Positions 37,101 through 46,588 are shown, counted from the first letter of the stretch. The stretch: 64,000 nt of DNA from Shouchella lonarensis (GCF_900096965.1 NZ_FMYM01000005.1:1-64000); one strand, 5' to 3'. Notes: generated by a model not told the origin, from the sequence alone. Made by a program: numbers and translations.

Positions 37101-37397
37101 GTGTCAGATGTACAAAAAACAGTAACCCACCGCAATGATGAAGCGAAAGCACAGCTCCAAAACCGCTTAAAGCGGGTGGAAGGTCAAGTACGTGGCGTGC
37201 AAAAAATGATAGAAGAAAATCGTTATTGCGTAGATGTGCTCGTACAATTAGCGGCGATTCAAGCAGCACTAAAAAAGGTGAATATGCTTTTATTGGAAGA
37301 CCATGCAAAGCATTGCGTCACGCATGCCGTTAAACATGGAAACGGAGATGAAGCATTAAGTGAACTTATGAATATCATTGCCCGTTTTTCAAAATAA
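37101..37397 (+). CDS. csoR: copper-sensing repressor CsoR
   Basis: 98 aa, all helical DUF156 repressor that leaves DNA on binding Cu(I). The three ligand positions are present: Cys in NRYCVDV, and His and Cys in EDHAKHCV. GTG start after CAGGAGG. It precedes copZ, whose promoter carries a matching operator. Confidence 0.93.
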   Translation: MSDVQKTVTHRNDEAKAQLQNRLKRVEGQVRGVQKMIEENRYCVDVLVQLAAIQAALKKVNMLLLEDHAKHCVTHAVKHGNGDEALSELMNIIARFSK

Positions 37398-37401
37398 ACA
37401 C

Positions 37402-37431
37402 TTCACATACCTGATTGGGGTATGTTAAAAT
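37402..37431 (+). promoter_or_regulatory. copZ promoter with CsoR-type operator
   Basis: TTCACA, 18 bases, TAAAAT. Within the spacer and overlapping the -35 lies CATACC-TGATTGG-GGTATG, an inverted repeat like Bacillus CsoR sites. CsoR bound here would block RNA polymerase; copper would relieve it. Confidence 0.75.
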
Positions 37432-37467
37432 GAACATGAGTCTAATGCAGAGAGGGGGGACGAAAGT

Positions 37468-37698
37468 ATGGCTGCGACAACTGTACAAGTAGAAGGCATG
37501 TCTTGTGGCCACTGTGTAGCTGCAATTGAAAAGGCTGTAGGCGGATTGACGGGTGTGACACAAGTACATGTTTCATTAGAAGATAAAACGGTTGCTGTGA
37601 CATATAACGAACAAGAAACAAACATTCAATCGATCCAAGAAATGATTGAGGATCAAGGATATGATGTACAAGACGACACAGGTTGTGGATGTTGCTAA
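37468..37698 (+). CDS. copZ: copper chaperone CopZ
   Basis: 76 aa heavy-metal-associated domain with the Cu(I) site MSCGHC near residues 11-16. It carries an extra cysteine-rich C-terminus CGCC, seen in some Bacillus relatives. It normally passes Cu to the CopA ATPase, but no copA follows; a hairpin, then a tRNA and a prophage, come next. Confidence 0.93.
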   Translation: MAATTVQVEGMSCGHCVAAIEKAVGGLTGVTQVHVSLEDKTVAVTYNEQETNIQSIQEMIEDQGYDVQDDTGCGCC

Positions 37699-37793
37699 TA
37701 CGTTGTGAGGGAAAGGTTATAGAGGAACATCTGTCGGTAACCTTTCCCGTAGAGAAGGAATTTAAAGAAGTTTAAAGGTCATTGCAATTTCTA

Positions 37794-37822
37794 TTGACTT
37801 TTCAAGTGCATCCATGTAAAAT
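37794..37822 (+). promoter_or_regulatory. sigma-A promoter of tRNA-Val(GAC)
   Basis: TTGACT, 17 bases, TAAAAT, about 56 bases before the tRNA. Confidence 0.7.
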
Positions 37823-37878
37823 AAGAGTGTCGGTTGAGTTGAATTACTGCCAGATAACATAGATACATAAAATAATAG

Positions 37879-37951
37879 GATCCGTTAGCTCAGTTGGGAG
37901 AGCGCCACCTTGACAGGGTGGAGGTCACTGGTTCGAGCCCAGTACGGGTCA
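37879..37951 (+). tRNA. tRNA-Val(GAC), probable prophage attachment gene
   Basis: Acceptor GATCCGT/ACGGGTC with one G-T pair; anticodon loop TTGACAG gives GAC; no CCA encoded. A tyrosine integrase gene begins its convergent run 111 bases downstream, so the 3' part of this tRNA is the likely attL core. Confidence 0.93.
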
Positions 37952-37958
37952 TCTCGGG

Positions 37959-37985
37959 AAACCCTTGGTAGAGCAGGGGTTTTTG
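37959..37985. terminator. terminator behind tRNA-Val
   Basis: AAACCCTTG pairs with CAGGGGTTT over nine positions, followed by T4. It lies between the tRNA and the convergent integrase gene. Confidence 0.8.
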
Positions 37986-38062
37986 TTATTTTAGGGACAA
38001 GTTCAAAAATGGATATTTTGTACATGACGCTAATGTTGACGCAAATTCTTTATATAAACATC

Positions 38063-39244
38063 CTAGAGCCTTTTAGAAAATAAATTATCCATGCTGTCAG
38101 CTGCACCTCGATCAGCACTTCTAAGTGCATGTCCGTAAATATCCATGGTTGTGTTTATTCTACTGTGTCCAAGACGTTCAGAAATGATTTTTGCGTGTAT
38201 ATTTTGAGCAATTAACAGTGTTGCAGATGTATGCCGGAGATCGTGCAGACGGATATGCCGCACATTAGCTCGTTTGGTAAAACGTCCCCACCAAAGAGTT
38301 GGTGTTGTGGGGTAAAAGTGTTTCCCGTTTTCATTACAAAATAACCATTCTCTTTCTTCCTCAGTCCACTTATCACCCATCCGAAACCGTTCTTTTTTCC
38401 AGTGTAATTTGTATTCTTTGAGTTCTTGTGCTACAAATTTTGGGATAGAAATCAAACGGTGAGAAGACTCATTTTTGGTAGATTTGATAACCGCGCCTTT
38501 ACGCCCTTTAACAATGGCAGTATTAATATCAATTTCCATCTTTTTGAAGTCCACAGATGACCATTCTAAGCCAAGTGCTTCGCTACGTCTAAGCCCTGCT
38601 GTTAGGCATAAAGTTACAAATATCCTCCAGTGAGGCAATTGTCTTTGAACAGTTAAAAGCAAGGCATTCACTTCTTCTTCATCGTAAACGTTAGCCGCTT
38701 TTTTGGTTTTATTTTTCTCTATAGGCTTATCCACTTTTTCCATAGGGTCTGATGCGATGATTTCCCATTTGAAAGCATATTTAAATACGCTCTTTAAAGT
38801 GCGATATACGTCTATTTTAGTCGAGATTGCGAGGGGGTCGTCACTATTGTCTTTTCTCTTTAGATTGTTCAACAGATTAATAATATCTAGCCCTTTGATT
38901 TTATCAATCCTTTTTTGTCCTAGCGTGGGAAGGATATGATTTTGCAAACGATTTAAGTGATTTGCGATTGTGGTTTCGGATAAGCTATTTTCCGCAAAGT
39001 TTTCTGTCCACTGTTTCACAAACTCTGTAAAGCTCATTTTTTCAGGGTCAATATAGTTCTCGGATTTAACCAGTTGTTCGAATTTCGCGTACTCTAATTC
39101 CAAGTGTTTTTCTAATTGTTTAGGGGTCATCTTTTCTGTTACTTTGTAAGTCTTGTACTTGCGTGGATATTTCCCGCTTAGTCCTTGCCCCAAACTTACA
39201 GTGAAAAAATAAGTATTCTCTCCGCGTTTACGAATATTCGACAT
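38063..39244 (-). CDS. int: phage tyrosine integrase
   Basis: 393 aa site-specific recombinase. An AP2-like arm-binding N-terminus and a SAM-like core-binding domain (about 70-165) precede the catalytic domain. Catalytic residues are visible in GLRRSEALGLEW (Arg), HDLRHTSATLL (His-x-x-Arg) and LGHSRINTTMDIYGH (His and nucleophile Tyr). ATG at 39244 after AAAGGGA. It ends facing tRNA-Val, the usual arrangement for tRNA-integrating phages. Confidence 0.96.
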   Translation of the reverse strand: MSNIRKRGENTYFFTVSLGQGLSGKYPRKYKTYKVTEKMTPKQLEKHLELEYAKFEQLVKSENYIDPEKMSFTEFVKQWTENFAENSLSETTIANHLNRLQNHILPTLGQKRIDKIKGLDIINLLNNLKRKDNSDDPLAISTKIDVYRTLKSVFKYAFKWEIIASDPMEKVDKPIEKNKTKKAANVYDEEEVNALLLTVQRQLPHWRIFVTLCLTAGLRRSEALGLEWSSVDFKKMEIDINTAIVKGRKGAVIKSTKNESSHRLISIPKFVAQELKEYKLHWKKERFRMGDKWTEEEREWLFCNENGKHFYPTTPTLWWGRFTKRANVRHIRLHDLRHTSATLLIAQNIHAKIISERLGHSRINTTMDIYGHALRSADRGAADSMDNLFSKRL

Positions 39245-39258
39245 CTATATCATCCCTT

Positions 39259-39639
39259 TCAATTGTCTCTTCCTTCTACGAGCGCCTTCAAAAACATCAC
39301 GACTAACTTTTTGTCGTCGTCAGTCAATTCATGTTCTCCAAAGACTACTTTCTTTTTGTGCAAAGTCGCTCCCAAGTCTCCTTCGGTGTATTTCTCATCC
39401 ACGCTACTTAGTAAATCCCAATAACCAGCTTCATACATTAAATGTTGATAACTTACTCCCAGAGGTTCAGCAAATTTTTTTAGTTTTTTCAGAGATGGAG
39501 CACCTCTTTTTCCGTTCTCAATATTACTGATGTACGGCTGGGATACAGACACTTTTTCTGCTAGCTCGTTGACGGTCAGCCCAGCGGCTTTTCTTAGTTT
39601 CTTTAGGTATTGACCAAAGTCATGATCAGGTGTATTCAT
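39259..39639 (-). CDS. cI-like phage repressor (HTH_3/XRE)
   Basis: 126 aa. An XRE helix-turn-helix occupies residues 10-65 (LRKAAGLTVNELAEKVSVSQ, then PYISNIENGKRG). A short C-terminal part without a LexA-like peptidase domain suggests it is not cleaved through RecA autoproteolysis. It is 14 bases upstream of int, same strand, so the two are probably cotranscribed in the lysogen. Half-sites GTTAT/ATAAC upstream are candidate operators. Confidence 0.9.
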   Translation of the reverse strand: MNTPDHDFGQYLKKLRKAAGLTVNELAEKVSVSQPYISNIENGKRGAPSLKKLKKFAEPLGVSYQHLMYEAGYWDLLSSVDEKYTEGDLGATLHKKKVVFGEHELTDDDKKLVVMFLKALVEGRDN

Positions 39640-39656
39640 TTATTTAAGCTCCTTCA

Positions 39657-39741
39657 ATAACGTTTGTTATATAAATATATCATAAAGGGTTGAAAAGGGG
39701 AAGAAGAAATGTTATTATATCTATAGATATTAAATAATAAC
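39657..39741. promoter_or_regulatory. divergent operator region, repeated ATAAC/GTTAT half-sites
   Basis: ATAAC-GTTT-GTTAT (39657-39670) is a palindrome just upstream of the repressor. A second dyad with outer arms GTTATTA (39711-39717) and TAATAAC (39735-39741) lies before the HTH gene. The shared half-sites suggest repressor binding at both divergent promoters. Confidence 0.55.
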
Positions 39742-39772
39742 TAACTAAACATAAATACTTGGGGGAATTACG

Positions 39773-39946
39773 ATGCAAAAAATCACATTGACAGTAAAAG
39801 AAGTGGCTGAATTATTGGGTGTGTCTACCGCGACAATTTATACCTTGGTGCGTGAGGGACAGATTCCACATTCTCGAATTCGAGCAAAGATCATCTTTCA
39901 TAAGGAATCAGTTGAAGCGTGGGTGAAGCAAGGAATAGCTATTTAA
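39773..39946 (+). CDS. excisionase/Cro-like helix-turn-helix protein, 57 aa
   Basis: A 57-residue DNA-binding protein of the helix_turn_helix_17/excisionase type. TVKEVAELLGVSTATIYTLV is a MerR-like recognition helix pair, followed by the wing RAKIIFHKESVEAWV. ATG after TGGGGGAA. Divergent from the repressor, it could act as Xis or as a lytic switch. Confidence 0.85.
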   Translation: MQKITLTVKEVAELLGVSTATIYTLVREGQIPHSRIRAKIIFHKESVEAWVKQGIAI

Positions 39947-40143
39947 AATTGAATAGATGTTTTGTATGAAAAGAAAGCAACTGGAAAGAAAAAGGAAAGA
40001 TAAAAGAAAGAATTGGGAAACGTCGTCGCTGTAAAATGCTGCTATACTATTAACATAGCGATCTCTACGAAAGATCGAATACGTTACAGCCGCGGCGTGT
40101 TATAATTAACACACACAACAACAACCGTGGACGGAGTGAGAGC
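39947..40143 (+). other. non-coding gap with two TATA-like boxes
   Basis: Contains TATACT (near 40035) and a GTGT-TATAATTA-ACAC palindrome (near 40099), plus short direct and inverted GC-rich words. It holds no gene that I can support. In related phages the early replication module would be expected here. The second TATA box may be the promoter of the packaging and head operon. Confidence 0.5.
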
Positions 40144-40287
40144 ATGAAGTTTTTAAGAAAGATTTTTAAAGTATTGCGTCTTGTTGGTGATGTAAAAGCC
40201 ATAAAAAGCGGTACATATCCAAAACGCGTAGCTAAGCGGTCGGTTAGGCGATCCGCAAACCGTAAAATCAATAAACTATTCAAGTAG
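40144..40287 (+). CDS. small basic phage protein, 47 aa
   Basis: A short, very basic protein (many Arg and Lys) starting at an ATG after CGGAGTGAG. Not recognised; the charge suggests nucleic acid or membrane-surface binding. It precedes the packaging genes. Confidence 0.55.
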   Translation: MKFLRKIFKVLRLVGDVKAIKSGTYPKRVAKRSVRRSANRKINKLFK

Positions 40288-40335
40288 CATCCACGGATTA
40301 TGTGGGTGTTTTTTATATGGTTAGGAGAGAGCAAC

Positions 40336-40518
40336 ATGATAAAAGTTATAGCGATGAGTGCGCTGTTTGCAACCGTCTTGCTTTGCGCATACAAGGTGTC
40401 TGTTTGGCTTGGTATCGCACTATCAATCGTGTGGACTATTAGTATAGTGGTGGCTTTGTGGTTTGAGTCGCAAGGCGGAAAGGTAAATGCGTATGAGCAA
40501 CACGACCAAGGACGATAG
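40336..40518 (+). CDS. small membrane protein, 60 aa
   Basis: Two hydrophobic helices (VIAMSALFATVLLCAYKV and LGIALSIVWTISIVVALWF) and a polar tail. ATG after TAGGAGAG. Phage protein of unknown function located before the HNH gene. Confidence 0.6.
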   Translation: MIKVIAMSALFATVLLCAYKVSVWLGIALSIVWTISIVVALWFESQGGKVNAYEQHDQGR

Positions 40519-40521
40519 GCT

Positions 40522-40824
40522 ATGAGTTTTTATAGATCATCAGCGTGGAGAAGCAAGCGAAAGAGTGTGCTAAGACGAGACGTGTACCGCTGTCGAGAGT
40601 GTCAAAGATACGGCAAGACTACAGACGCAACGACGGTGCACCATGTCATACCGTTGTCTGATAGATACGATTTGAGATTGACAAAGGAAAACCTAATTAG
40701 CCTATGCAACGCGTGTCATGAGCAAATGCATGACCGGATAACCGACAAGCTAACCGATCTTGGTATGAGCTGGGTAGATAGATTAAGTAAGAGGATACAA
40801 CACGACACACAAGACACAACATAA
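40522..40824 (+). CDS. HNH endonuclease
   Basis: 100 aa. The HNH fold with zinc cysteines is visible: YRCRECQRYG, the double His of TTVHHVIPL, then NLISLCNACHEQMH. In cos phages such small HNH proteins stand beside terminase and are needed for genome end cleavage. Location and size fit this role. Confidence 0.92.
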   Translation: MSFYRSSAWRSKRKSVLRRDVYRCRECQRYGKTTDATTVHHVIPLSDRYDLRLTKENLISLCNACHEQMHDRITDKLTDLGMSWVDRLSKRIQHDTQDTT

Positions 40825-40936
40825 CCCCGCCCCGTAACCCTTGGTACACAAGGCTTTAGGGATACCGATGAGGGGGAGCTTTTTCCAATAGCACGGGTAT
40901 GGAAGAAAAATTCTGGAAATTTGGAGGTGAGAGAGT

Positions 40937-41275
40937 ATGAACAAAGAAACAATCAAGGAACAAACAGTACAAAATATGGAAGCCTTAGGAATATATAAAG
41001 AACAGTATGATCGTATGATTGATGTATACGCGGAGCTAATCCACCAGTATTTGACCCTAAACAAGCAATTTGCAGAGAGTGGCTATCAATGCCAAGTAGG
41101 AACAGATTCAGGAGGGGCAAAAAAAGCGCCAATAGTCGCCACACTTGAAAACTTACGCAGGGATATTTTAGCTTATAGCGACCGCTTGTGTTTAAATCCG
41201 AAGGCAATCGAGACGGTGACAACGCAACAAAAAGGAAAATCAATGCTTGCCGAAGTGCTGGGTGGTATGAAATGA
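40937..41275 (+). CDS. terS: phage terminase small subunit (P27 family)
   Basis: 112 aa; a helical DNA-recognition subunit. The layout of charged N-terminal helix, [20 protein letters not shown] and a C-terminal NPKAIE segment matches P27-type TerS. It overlaps the large subunit start by four bases. Confidence 0.85.
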   Translation: MNKETIKEQTVQNMEALGIYKEQYDRMIDVYAELIHQYLTLNKQFAESGYQCQVGTDSGGAKKAPIVATLENLRRDILAYSDRLCLNPKAIETVTTQQKGKSMLAEVLGGMK

Positions 41276-42999
41276 AGCAATACACGAACAAGCAAGTAGT
41301 GATCGAATATGCTCAAAGTGTGGTATCAGGCGAAAAGATAGCAGGTCAAGAAATCATACAAGCATGTGATCGGTTTTTGAATGATCTAAAGAATAATGAT
41401 TATGATTTTAAGCCGCACGATGCCGAATTTGTCATTGCGGTAATAGAAAAAACCTTTACGCATGATCAAGGCGAGAAATTGGATGGGACACCTTTAATTG
41501 GTGAACCTTTTTTACTTGAGCCATGGCAAAAGTTTATCATCTATAATTTGCTGGCGTTTTATCACAAAGGAACGATATTACGACGGTACAAAGAAGCTTT
41601 TATTTTTATTCCACGTAAGAACGGTAAAACACGTTTTGTGGCGGCGCTTTCGTGGGCTTTAGCTTTACTGCACAGGCAGTCGGGATCAAAAATATACATT
41701 ACAAGTGCCGTGTTGGATCAGTCCCTACAATCGTTTAACTTCATCAATTTTAATATTAAGCGAATGGGAGAAGAAAAGTCCTTCCGTATTTTGGACAACA
41801 ACCAAGAGCATAGCATTAGTGGAGATTTGGGGGATGGATCGCTTTACATTAAAGCGTTGGCAGCTAACCCAGACAAACAGGATTCGCTAAACTGTAATAT
41901 CGGCATTGCCGATGAAATCCACGCTTACAAAACACCAAAACAATATAATATCATCAAGGAAGCCATGAAAGCATATAGCAATAAGTTGATGATCGGTATT
42001 ACTACGGCTGGAGATAATATGACAAGTTTTTGCTATCAAAAGTTGCAGTATTGTAAGAAAATCATAGACAAGGTTGTCACCGATGAGTCGTATTTTGTCT
42101 TTATCGCGAAAGCGGACGAGGGAGAACGGGGAGAGGTTGAATATACCGATGTTTTGCAACACGAAAAAGCTAACCCGAACTATGGCATAACGATCCGTCC
42201 TAAAGATATGAAAGATGATGCAATACAAGCACAAAACGATCCACAGCAACGCAAAGACTTTTTTTCTAAATCTCTAAACGTTTACACGTCCGCAATGCGG
42301 GCTTATTTTAATTTAGACGAGTTTAAAGCGAGCGACCGCATCTACTCGTGGACGATAGATCAATTAGCAAAACTACCGATCAAATGGTACGGTGGTGCTG
42401 ATCTTTCTAAAATGCACGATTTAACAGCCGCCGCGCTATACGGGCACTATAAAGGAGTGGACATTATCATTCCGCATGGCTGGTTTCCTATCATTGCCGC
42501 CCGTCAAAAAGCAGAAGAGGACAATATACCACTGTTCGGCTGGCAGGAAGATGGATGGTTGACGATGTGTAACACGCCAACAGTTAATCATACGGACATT
42601 GTGAATTGGTTTGTTAAGATGAAAAGAATGGGCTTTAAAATAAAGCAAGTTGGCTTTGATCGCAAGTTTTCACGTGAATTCTTTATCGAGATGAAAAACA
42701 AAGGGTTTAAGATGGTCGACCAGCCCCAATATTTTTACAAGAAGTCCGAGGGTTTCCGTCGCATCGAGAAACAAGCAAAAGACAGGAAACTTTACTACTT
42801 GGGATCGCAAGCATTTGAGTATTGCGTTCAAAACGTCCACGCGATCGAGAAGACGGATGACATGATCCAGTACGAAAAAATCATGCCTAAGCAGCGTATT
42901 GATATGTTTGATGCGGCAGTGTTTGCGGCTATTCGGATGTTAGAGGATATGGAGACCAAGAGAGTGTCGGGCAGTTGGTTTGAGGGGGCAGAGAAATGA
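41272..42999 (+). CDS. terL: phage terminase large subunit
   Basis: 575 aa packaging motor. ATPase domain: Walker [16 protein letters not shown] near residue 118 and Walker [11 protein letters not shown] near 210. The C-terminal RNase H-like nuclease domain begins near 365 ([18 protein letters not shown]) and ends with an acidic cluster ([13 protein letters not shown]). The ATG at 41272 overlaps terS (ATGA). Confidence 0.95.
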   Translation: MKQYTNKQVVIEYAQSVVSGEKIAGQEIIQACDRFLNDLKNNDYDFKPHDAEFVIAVIEKTFTHDQGEKLDGTPLIGEPFLLEPWQKFIIYNLLAFYHKGTILRRYKEAFIFIPRKNGKTRFVAALSWALALLHRQSGSKIYITSAVLDQSLQSFNFINFNIKRMGEEKSFRILDNNQEHSISGDLGDGSLYIKALAANPDKQDSLNCNIGIADEIHAYKTPKQYNIIKEAMKAYSNKLMIGITTAGDNMTSFCYQKLQYCKKIIDKVVTDESYFVFIAKADEGERGEVEYTDVLQHEKANPNYGITIRPKDMKDDAIQAQNDPQQRKDFFSKSLNVYTSAMRAYFNLDEFKASDRIYSWTIDQLAKLPIKWYGGADLSKMHDLTAAALYGHYKGVDIIIPHGWFPIIAARQKAEEDNIPLFGWQEDGWLTMCNTPTVNHTDIVNWFVKMKRMGFKIKQVGFDRKFSREFFIEMKNKGFKMVDQPQYFYKKSEGFRRIEKQAKDRKLYYLGSQAFEYCVQNVHAIEKTDDMIQYEKIMPKQRIDMFDAAVFAAIRMLEDMETKRVSGSWFEGAEK

Positions 43000-44222
43000 T
43001 GAGATTGTTTAATAAAAAGCACTCCCGAAAGCGCAACTGCAGTAATGACCCTGTAGGGATATGGGTGCGTGGAGAAGACACCAAGAGCGCTATATTGGCA
43101 GGATATACCCCGCTGAACAAAAACGAGGAAGTGAGGAAATGCGTTCACAAGATTGCTGATCTAGTGTCCAGCATGACCATTATGTTAATGGAAAACGGTG
43201 AGGATGGTGACAGAAGGTTAAAAAACGAGCTATCGAAAAAGATTGACGTGTACCCCAGTCACTTCATGACGCGTAAAAACTTTGTTTATAAAATCGTGTC
43301 CGATCTGCTTATGACAGGAAATAGCGTTGTGTTGCCGCAAATGGCTGATGGGTTGCTGGATCATTTACACCTGTGGGATGCCGACAGTATAGCTTTTACG
43401 GGCGATGACCACGGGTATGCTATCCGCTATAAAAATAGGGTATTTGATCCTGATGAAGTTTTGCATTTTGTGCTTATACCCGATGCGACACATCCATATA
43501 AAGGTGTGGGATATGTTGACGCTTTGAAAGAGACAGTCACCACACTTGTACAAGCAACCGCTACAAAAAAAGCATTTATGCAGTCGGAGTGGAAACCGTC
43601 CTTGATTGTCAAAGTGGACGCAGATGTGGAAGAATTACAGGATCAAGAACAACGTGAAAAGATTTTAGACAGTTATATCCGCACAAGCGAGACGGGCAAG
43701 CCGTGGTTAATACCAAGTGGGGAGGTTGATGTTGAGCAAGTGCGACCTCTCACCTTATCTGATCTGGCTATACAAGAGTCAATCATGCTGGACAAAAAAG
43801 CTGTTGCTAGTGCGTTTGGCATTCCTGATTTTATGCTTGGTGTGGGTGATTTCAAAACAGAAGAATATAACAATTTTATTGCTACGACAATCATGCATAT
43901 TGCCAAGATCATTGAGCAGGAACTCACTAAAAAACTTGTGTATAAAAACACGTGGTACTTTAAGATGAGCGCTAAGTCGTTAATGCAATATAATTTACAA
44001 GAAATGACGACACATGTAAAAGAGATGGTCGCGGGTGGAATGATAAACCGGAATGAGGGGCGTAACGTTTTTGATTATTCTCCTGTCGAAGGACTCAATG
44101 AATATATCGTCCTTGAAAACTATGTCCCCGTGTCTAAGGTAGGCGACCAAAAGAAACTGCATCAATATGGAAAGGAGGAAACCGATGAAGAGAGCAACGA
44201 GGGAAGTACAGACGACATTTAA
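42996..44222 (+). CDS. phage portal protein (HK97 type)
   Basis: 408 aa, forming the ring at the head vertex through which DNA passes. The order of motifs ([28 protein letters not shown], then [22 protein letters not shown]) is typical of HK97 gp3-like portals. It starts within the terL stop. Confidence 0.93.
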   Translation: MMRLFNKKHSRKRNCSNDPVGIWVRGEDTKSAILAGYTPLNKNEEVRKCVHKIADLVSSMTIMLMENGEDGDRRLKNELSKKIDVYPSHFMTRKNFVYKIVSDLLMTGNSVVLPQMADGLLDHLHLWDADSIAFTGDDHGYAIRYKNRVFDPDEVLHFVLIPDATHPYKGVGYVDALKETVTTLVQATATKKAFMQSEWKPSLIVKVDADVEELQDQEQREKILDSYIRTSETGKPWLIPSGEVDVEQVRPLTLSDLAIQESIMLDKKAVASAFGIPDFMLGVGDFKTEEYNNFIATTIMHIAKIIEQELTKKLVYKNTWYFKMSAKSLMQYNLQEMTTHVKEMVAGGMINRNEGRNVFDYSPVEGLNEYIVLENYVPVSKVGDQKKLHQYGKEETDEESNEGSTDDI

Positions 44223-44763
44223 AACAAGAATGAAAGGAGATACTCCCGATGGAATGATTATCGAGGGGTATTTTTTGTTATATGAGGACGAAACGGAGCT
44301 AATGCCGAATGTGCGTGAGATTTTGACACGTGGAGCGGCTGATGGGTCGCTAGAAGGCGATGTAAAAGCACTCTGGAATCATAGCGCGCAACATGTGTTA
44401 GGGCGTACAAAAAGCGGGTCATTAGAATTGCGGAGCGATGAGAAAGGTTTGTACGGTCGAATTACACTGCCCAATACATCCTATGGGCGCGATTTACATG
44501 CACTCGTGACACGCGGAGACGTTGATCAAGCGTCATTTGGGTTTACCCCCGTGGATGAGACGGTGGAAGAATTAGAAAACGGTGGCATGCGGTGGAGAAT
44601 TAACAAACTAGATTTGCATGAAATATCCGTTGTGACGTTTCCGGCTTATGAAAATACATCGGTGCAGGCGCGCGCAAAGCAAGTCGAGCAGTACAAGCGT
44701 CGCGCGTTTGAGCAGAAACGACAAAAGCTAAAAAATAGACTGGAGGGCGATAAGCCATGTTGA
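44185..44763 (+). CDS. prohead protease (HK97 type)
   Basis: 192 aa serine protease that matures the capsid. The catalytic region is seen in ALWNHSAQHVLGRT (His) and DVDQASFGF (Ser), with HEISVVTFPAYENT downstream. The ATG at 44185 follows AAAGGAGG and lies inside the portal gene end. Confidence 0.92.
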   Translation: MKRATREVQTTFKTRMKGDTPDGMIIEGYFLLYEDETELMPNVREILTRGAADGSLEGDVKALWNHSAQHVLGRTKSGSLELRSDEKGLYGRITLPNTSYGRDLHALVTRGDVDQASFGFTPVDETVEELENGGMRWRINKLDLHEISVVTFPAYENTSVQARAKQVEQYKRRAFEQKRQKLKNRLEGDKPC

Positions 44764-46040
44764 AACAACTACGGTTACAAAAGACACTGGAGCAAAAACG
44801 CGAAGCACTTACTAAATATGAAGTGCGAGAAAAGGAATTGGAAGCGAAAGGTGACGAGTTGAAGCAGTCACTTGAGGAAGCCACAACCGAAGAAGATTTA
44901 AAGCTGGTTGATGAAAAGATTGACGAGCTAGATAAGGAAAAAGAGGACAACGAAAATTCCAAGAAAAAAATTGATGCAGAGATTGAAGCAATTGAAAAAG
45001 AACTTGCAGACGTAGAGGAACGGTCTAAAGCAAAAGACGCTACACGTGATAAGCGTGAAAACAATGCTACTGGGGGAGATGGAGACATGAACCGATTACA
45101 AGTGCGAGAGATGTTGCGTACAGGAGAATATTATAAAGATCAAGAGGTGAGGGAGTTTTACGAGCGATTTAAGCAATTGCGATCCGTAGCAGGGGGAGAA
45201 TTAACGATCCCACATTTGGTTATTAATCGTATTATGGATATTTTAGGAGATTTTACGACGCTTTACCCGCTCGTTGAAAAAATTCGTGTAAAAGGCACGG
45301 CTCGTATGCTTTTTGACACGGACACAACCCCAGCAACGTGGATAGAACAACATGCGGCGATTCCTACAGGTGATGTGGGGACTGTGGTGCATCTGGATTT
45401 TGATGGGTATAAAGTTGGTAAAGTAGTTTTTGTTGACAATTATATGTTGCAAGACTCACTAATCAATTTAGATGACTACACTACAAAAAAGATTGCGCGG
45501 TCTATCGCGTTGGCTGTTGATGGAGGGATTGCCGCCGGAAAAGGAGCCGCAGAAAAACAACCGCTTGGAATTATTCCGGCGTTACCAGATTCTAATAAAG
45601 TAGAGGTTAACGCGGACGCTGATCTAGTAATTAACTTGCTAAAACAAGTAGGACGCATTGACACGGGGCTTGATCGCGTGGGGGAGATTGTAGCAGTTAT
45701 GCACCGTCAAACATACTATGATCGTCTGTTATCATATAGTGTAAATGTTAACGCCACAGGAAATGTGGTAGGTAAACTCCCTAATCTAGGGCAACCGGAC
45801 TTGGTGGGTTTGCGTGTGGTGTTTAATAACTTTATTCCACGGGATGCGGTTCTTTTTGGGGATTTTTCTAAGTACACACTGGTAGAGAGAGAAACAATCA
45901 GCATTGACCGTTCCGAGCATGTAAAATTCGCAGAAGATCAAATGGGATTTAGGGGGAAAGCGCGTTTTGATGGTAAGCCGACCAAGCCGGAAGCGTTTGT
46001 GCTAGCGGTGATTAAAAATGGAAATGGGGCGAAAGGTTAA
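44757..46040 (+). CDS. HK97-type major capsid protein
   Basis: 427 aa. The N-terminal 110 residues are a highly charged coiled coil, corresponding to the delta/scaffold domain removed by the protease. The HK97 fold follows (from about residue 130). The E-loop region and the C-terminal SEHVKFAEDQMGFRGKARFDG are typical. Confidence 0.93.
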   Translation: MLKQLRLQKTLEQKREALTKYEVREKELEAKGDELKQSLEEATTEEDLKLVDEKIDELDKEKEDNENSKKKIDAEIEAIEKELADVEERSKAKDATRDKRENNATGGDGDMNRLQVREMLRTGEYYKDQEVREFYERFKQLRSVAGGELTIPHLVINRIMDILGDFTTLYPLVEKIRVKGTARMLFDTDTTPATWIEQHAAIPTGDVGTVVHLDFDGYKVGKVVFVDNYMLQDSLINLDDYTTKKIARSIALAVDGGIAAGKGAAEKQPLGIIPALPDSNKVEVNADADLVINLLKQVGRIDTGLDRVGEIVAVMHRQTYYDRLLSYSVNVNATGNVVGKLPNLGQPDLVGLRVVFNNFIPRDAVLFGDFSKYTLVERETISIDRSEHVKFAEDQMGFRGKARFDGKPTKPEAFVLAVIKNGNGAKG

Positions 46041-46588
46041 TGACTAGATTTAAAGCGGTTGTAAAACAAGCGGTTACTACTAATCGCCTTTTATCTGTTG
46101 TGCAAGAAGGCGGAATCAAATTGCAGATAACGCCCGCAGGAGGAACACCGGATTTTTATAGTACACGCGCTTTGGAAGCCAACGAAGAAATCACCGTAAC
46201 TGTGAATAACGCTCCTGTGTGGGATGTTGAAGCCGGAGCGGATATTGCAGCAGGTGCAAACGTAGAAGCTGGAGAAGGTGGAACGTTGGTCACATCAAGC
46301 ATCGGAAAGGGCATTGGTTACGTGCCCACAGGTGCAAAGGCTGGCGATGTCGTGCAGTTAGTGCGTCGTGGCGCTGGTGGAGCAGGCAAGGACGGCAGAG
46401 ACGGTAAGGATGGTAAAGACGGTGTAAATGGTAAAGATGGCATTGACGGGAAGAACGGTGCTGATGGTAAGGATGGGAAAGACGGAAAGGACGGTGCAGC
46501 AGGCGAAGTTACAAAGGCGCAATTAGATGCTGCAATTGCCGCGGCGAAAGAAGCACTACGCAAGGAGCTAAAGGGAGATGGAGAATAA
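46040..46588 (+). CDS. head fiber protein with collagen-like repeats
   Basis: 182 aa. Residues 1-110 form a beta-rich head-binding domain like the phi29 head fiber base. Residues about 113-153 are Gly-X-Y repeats (GKDGRDGKDG, and GADGKDGKDG further on), expected to form a collagen-like triple helix. The tail is a helical segment rich in Ala and Lys. It sits directly behind the capsid gene, as decoration fibers do. Confidence 0.8.
   Translation: MTRFKAVVKQAVTTNRLLSVVQEGGIKLQITPAGGTPDFYSTRALEANEEITVTVNNAPVWDVEAGADIAAGANVEAGEGGTLVTSSIGKGIGYVPTGAKAGDVVQLVRRGAGGAGKDGRDGKDGKDGVNGKDGIDGKNGADGKDGKDGKDGAAGEVTKAQLDAAIAAAKEALRKELKGDGE

Noticed and set aside
46378-46500. Short tandem DNA repeats considered as a CRISPR-like array
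   Set aside because: They encode Gly-X-Y triplets in frame; there are no spacers or uniform repeats. No CRISPR array was seen in the window.
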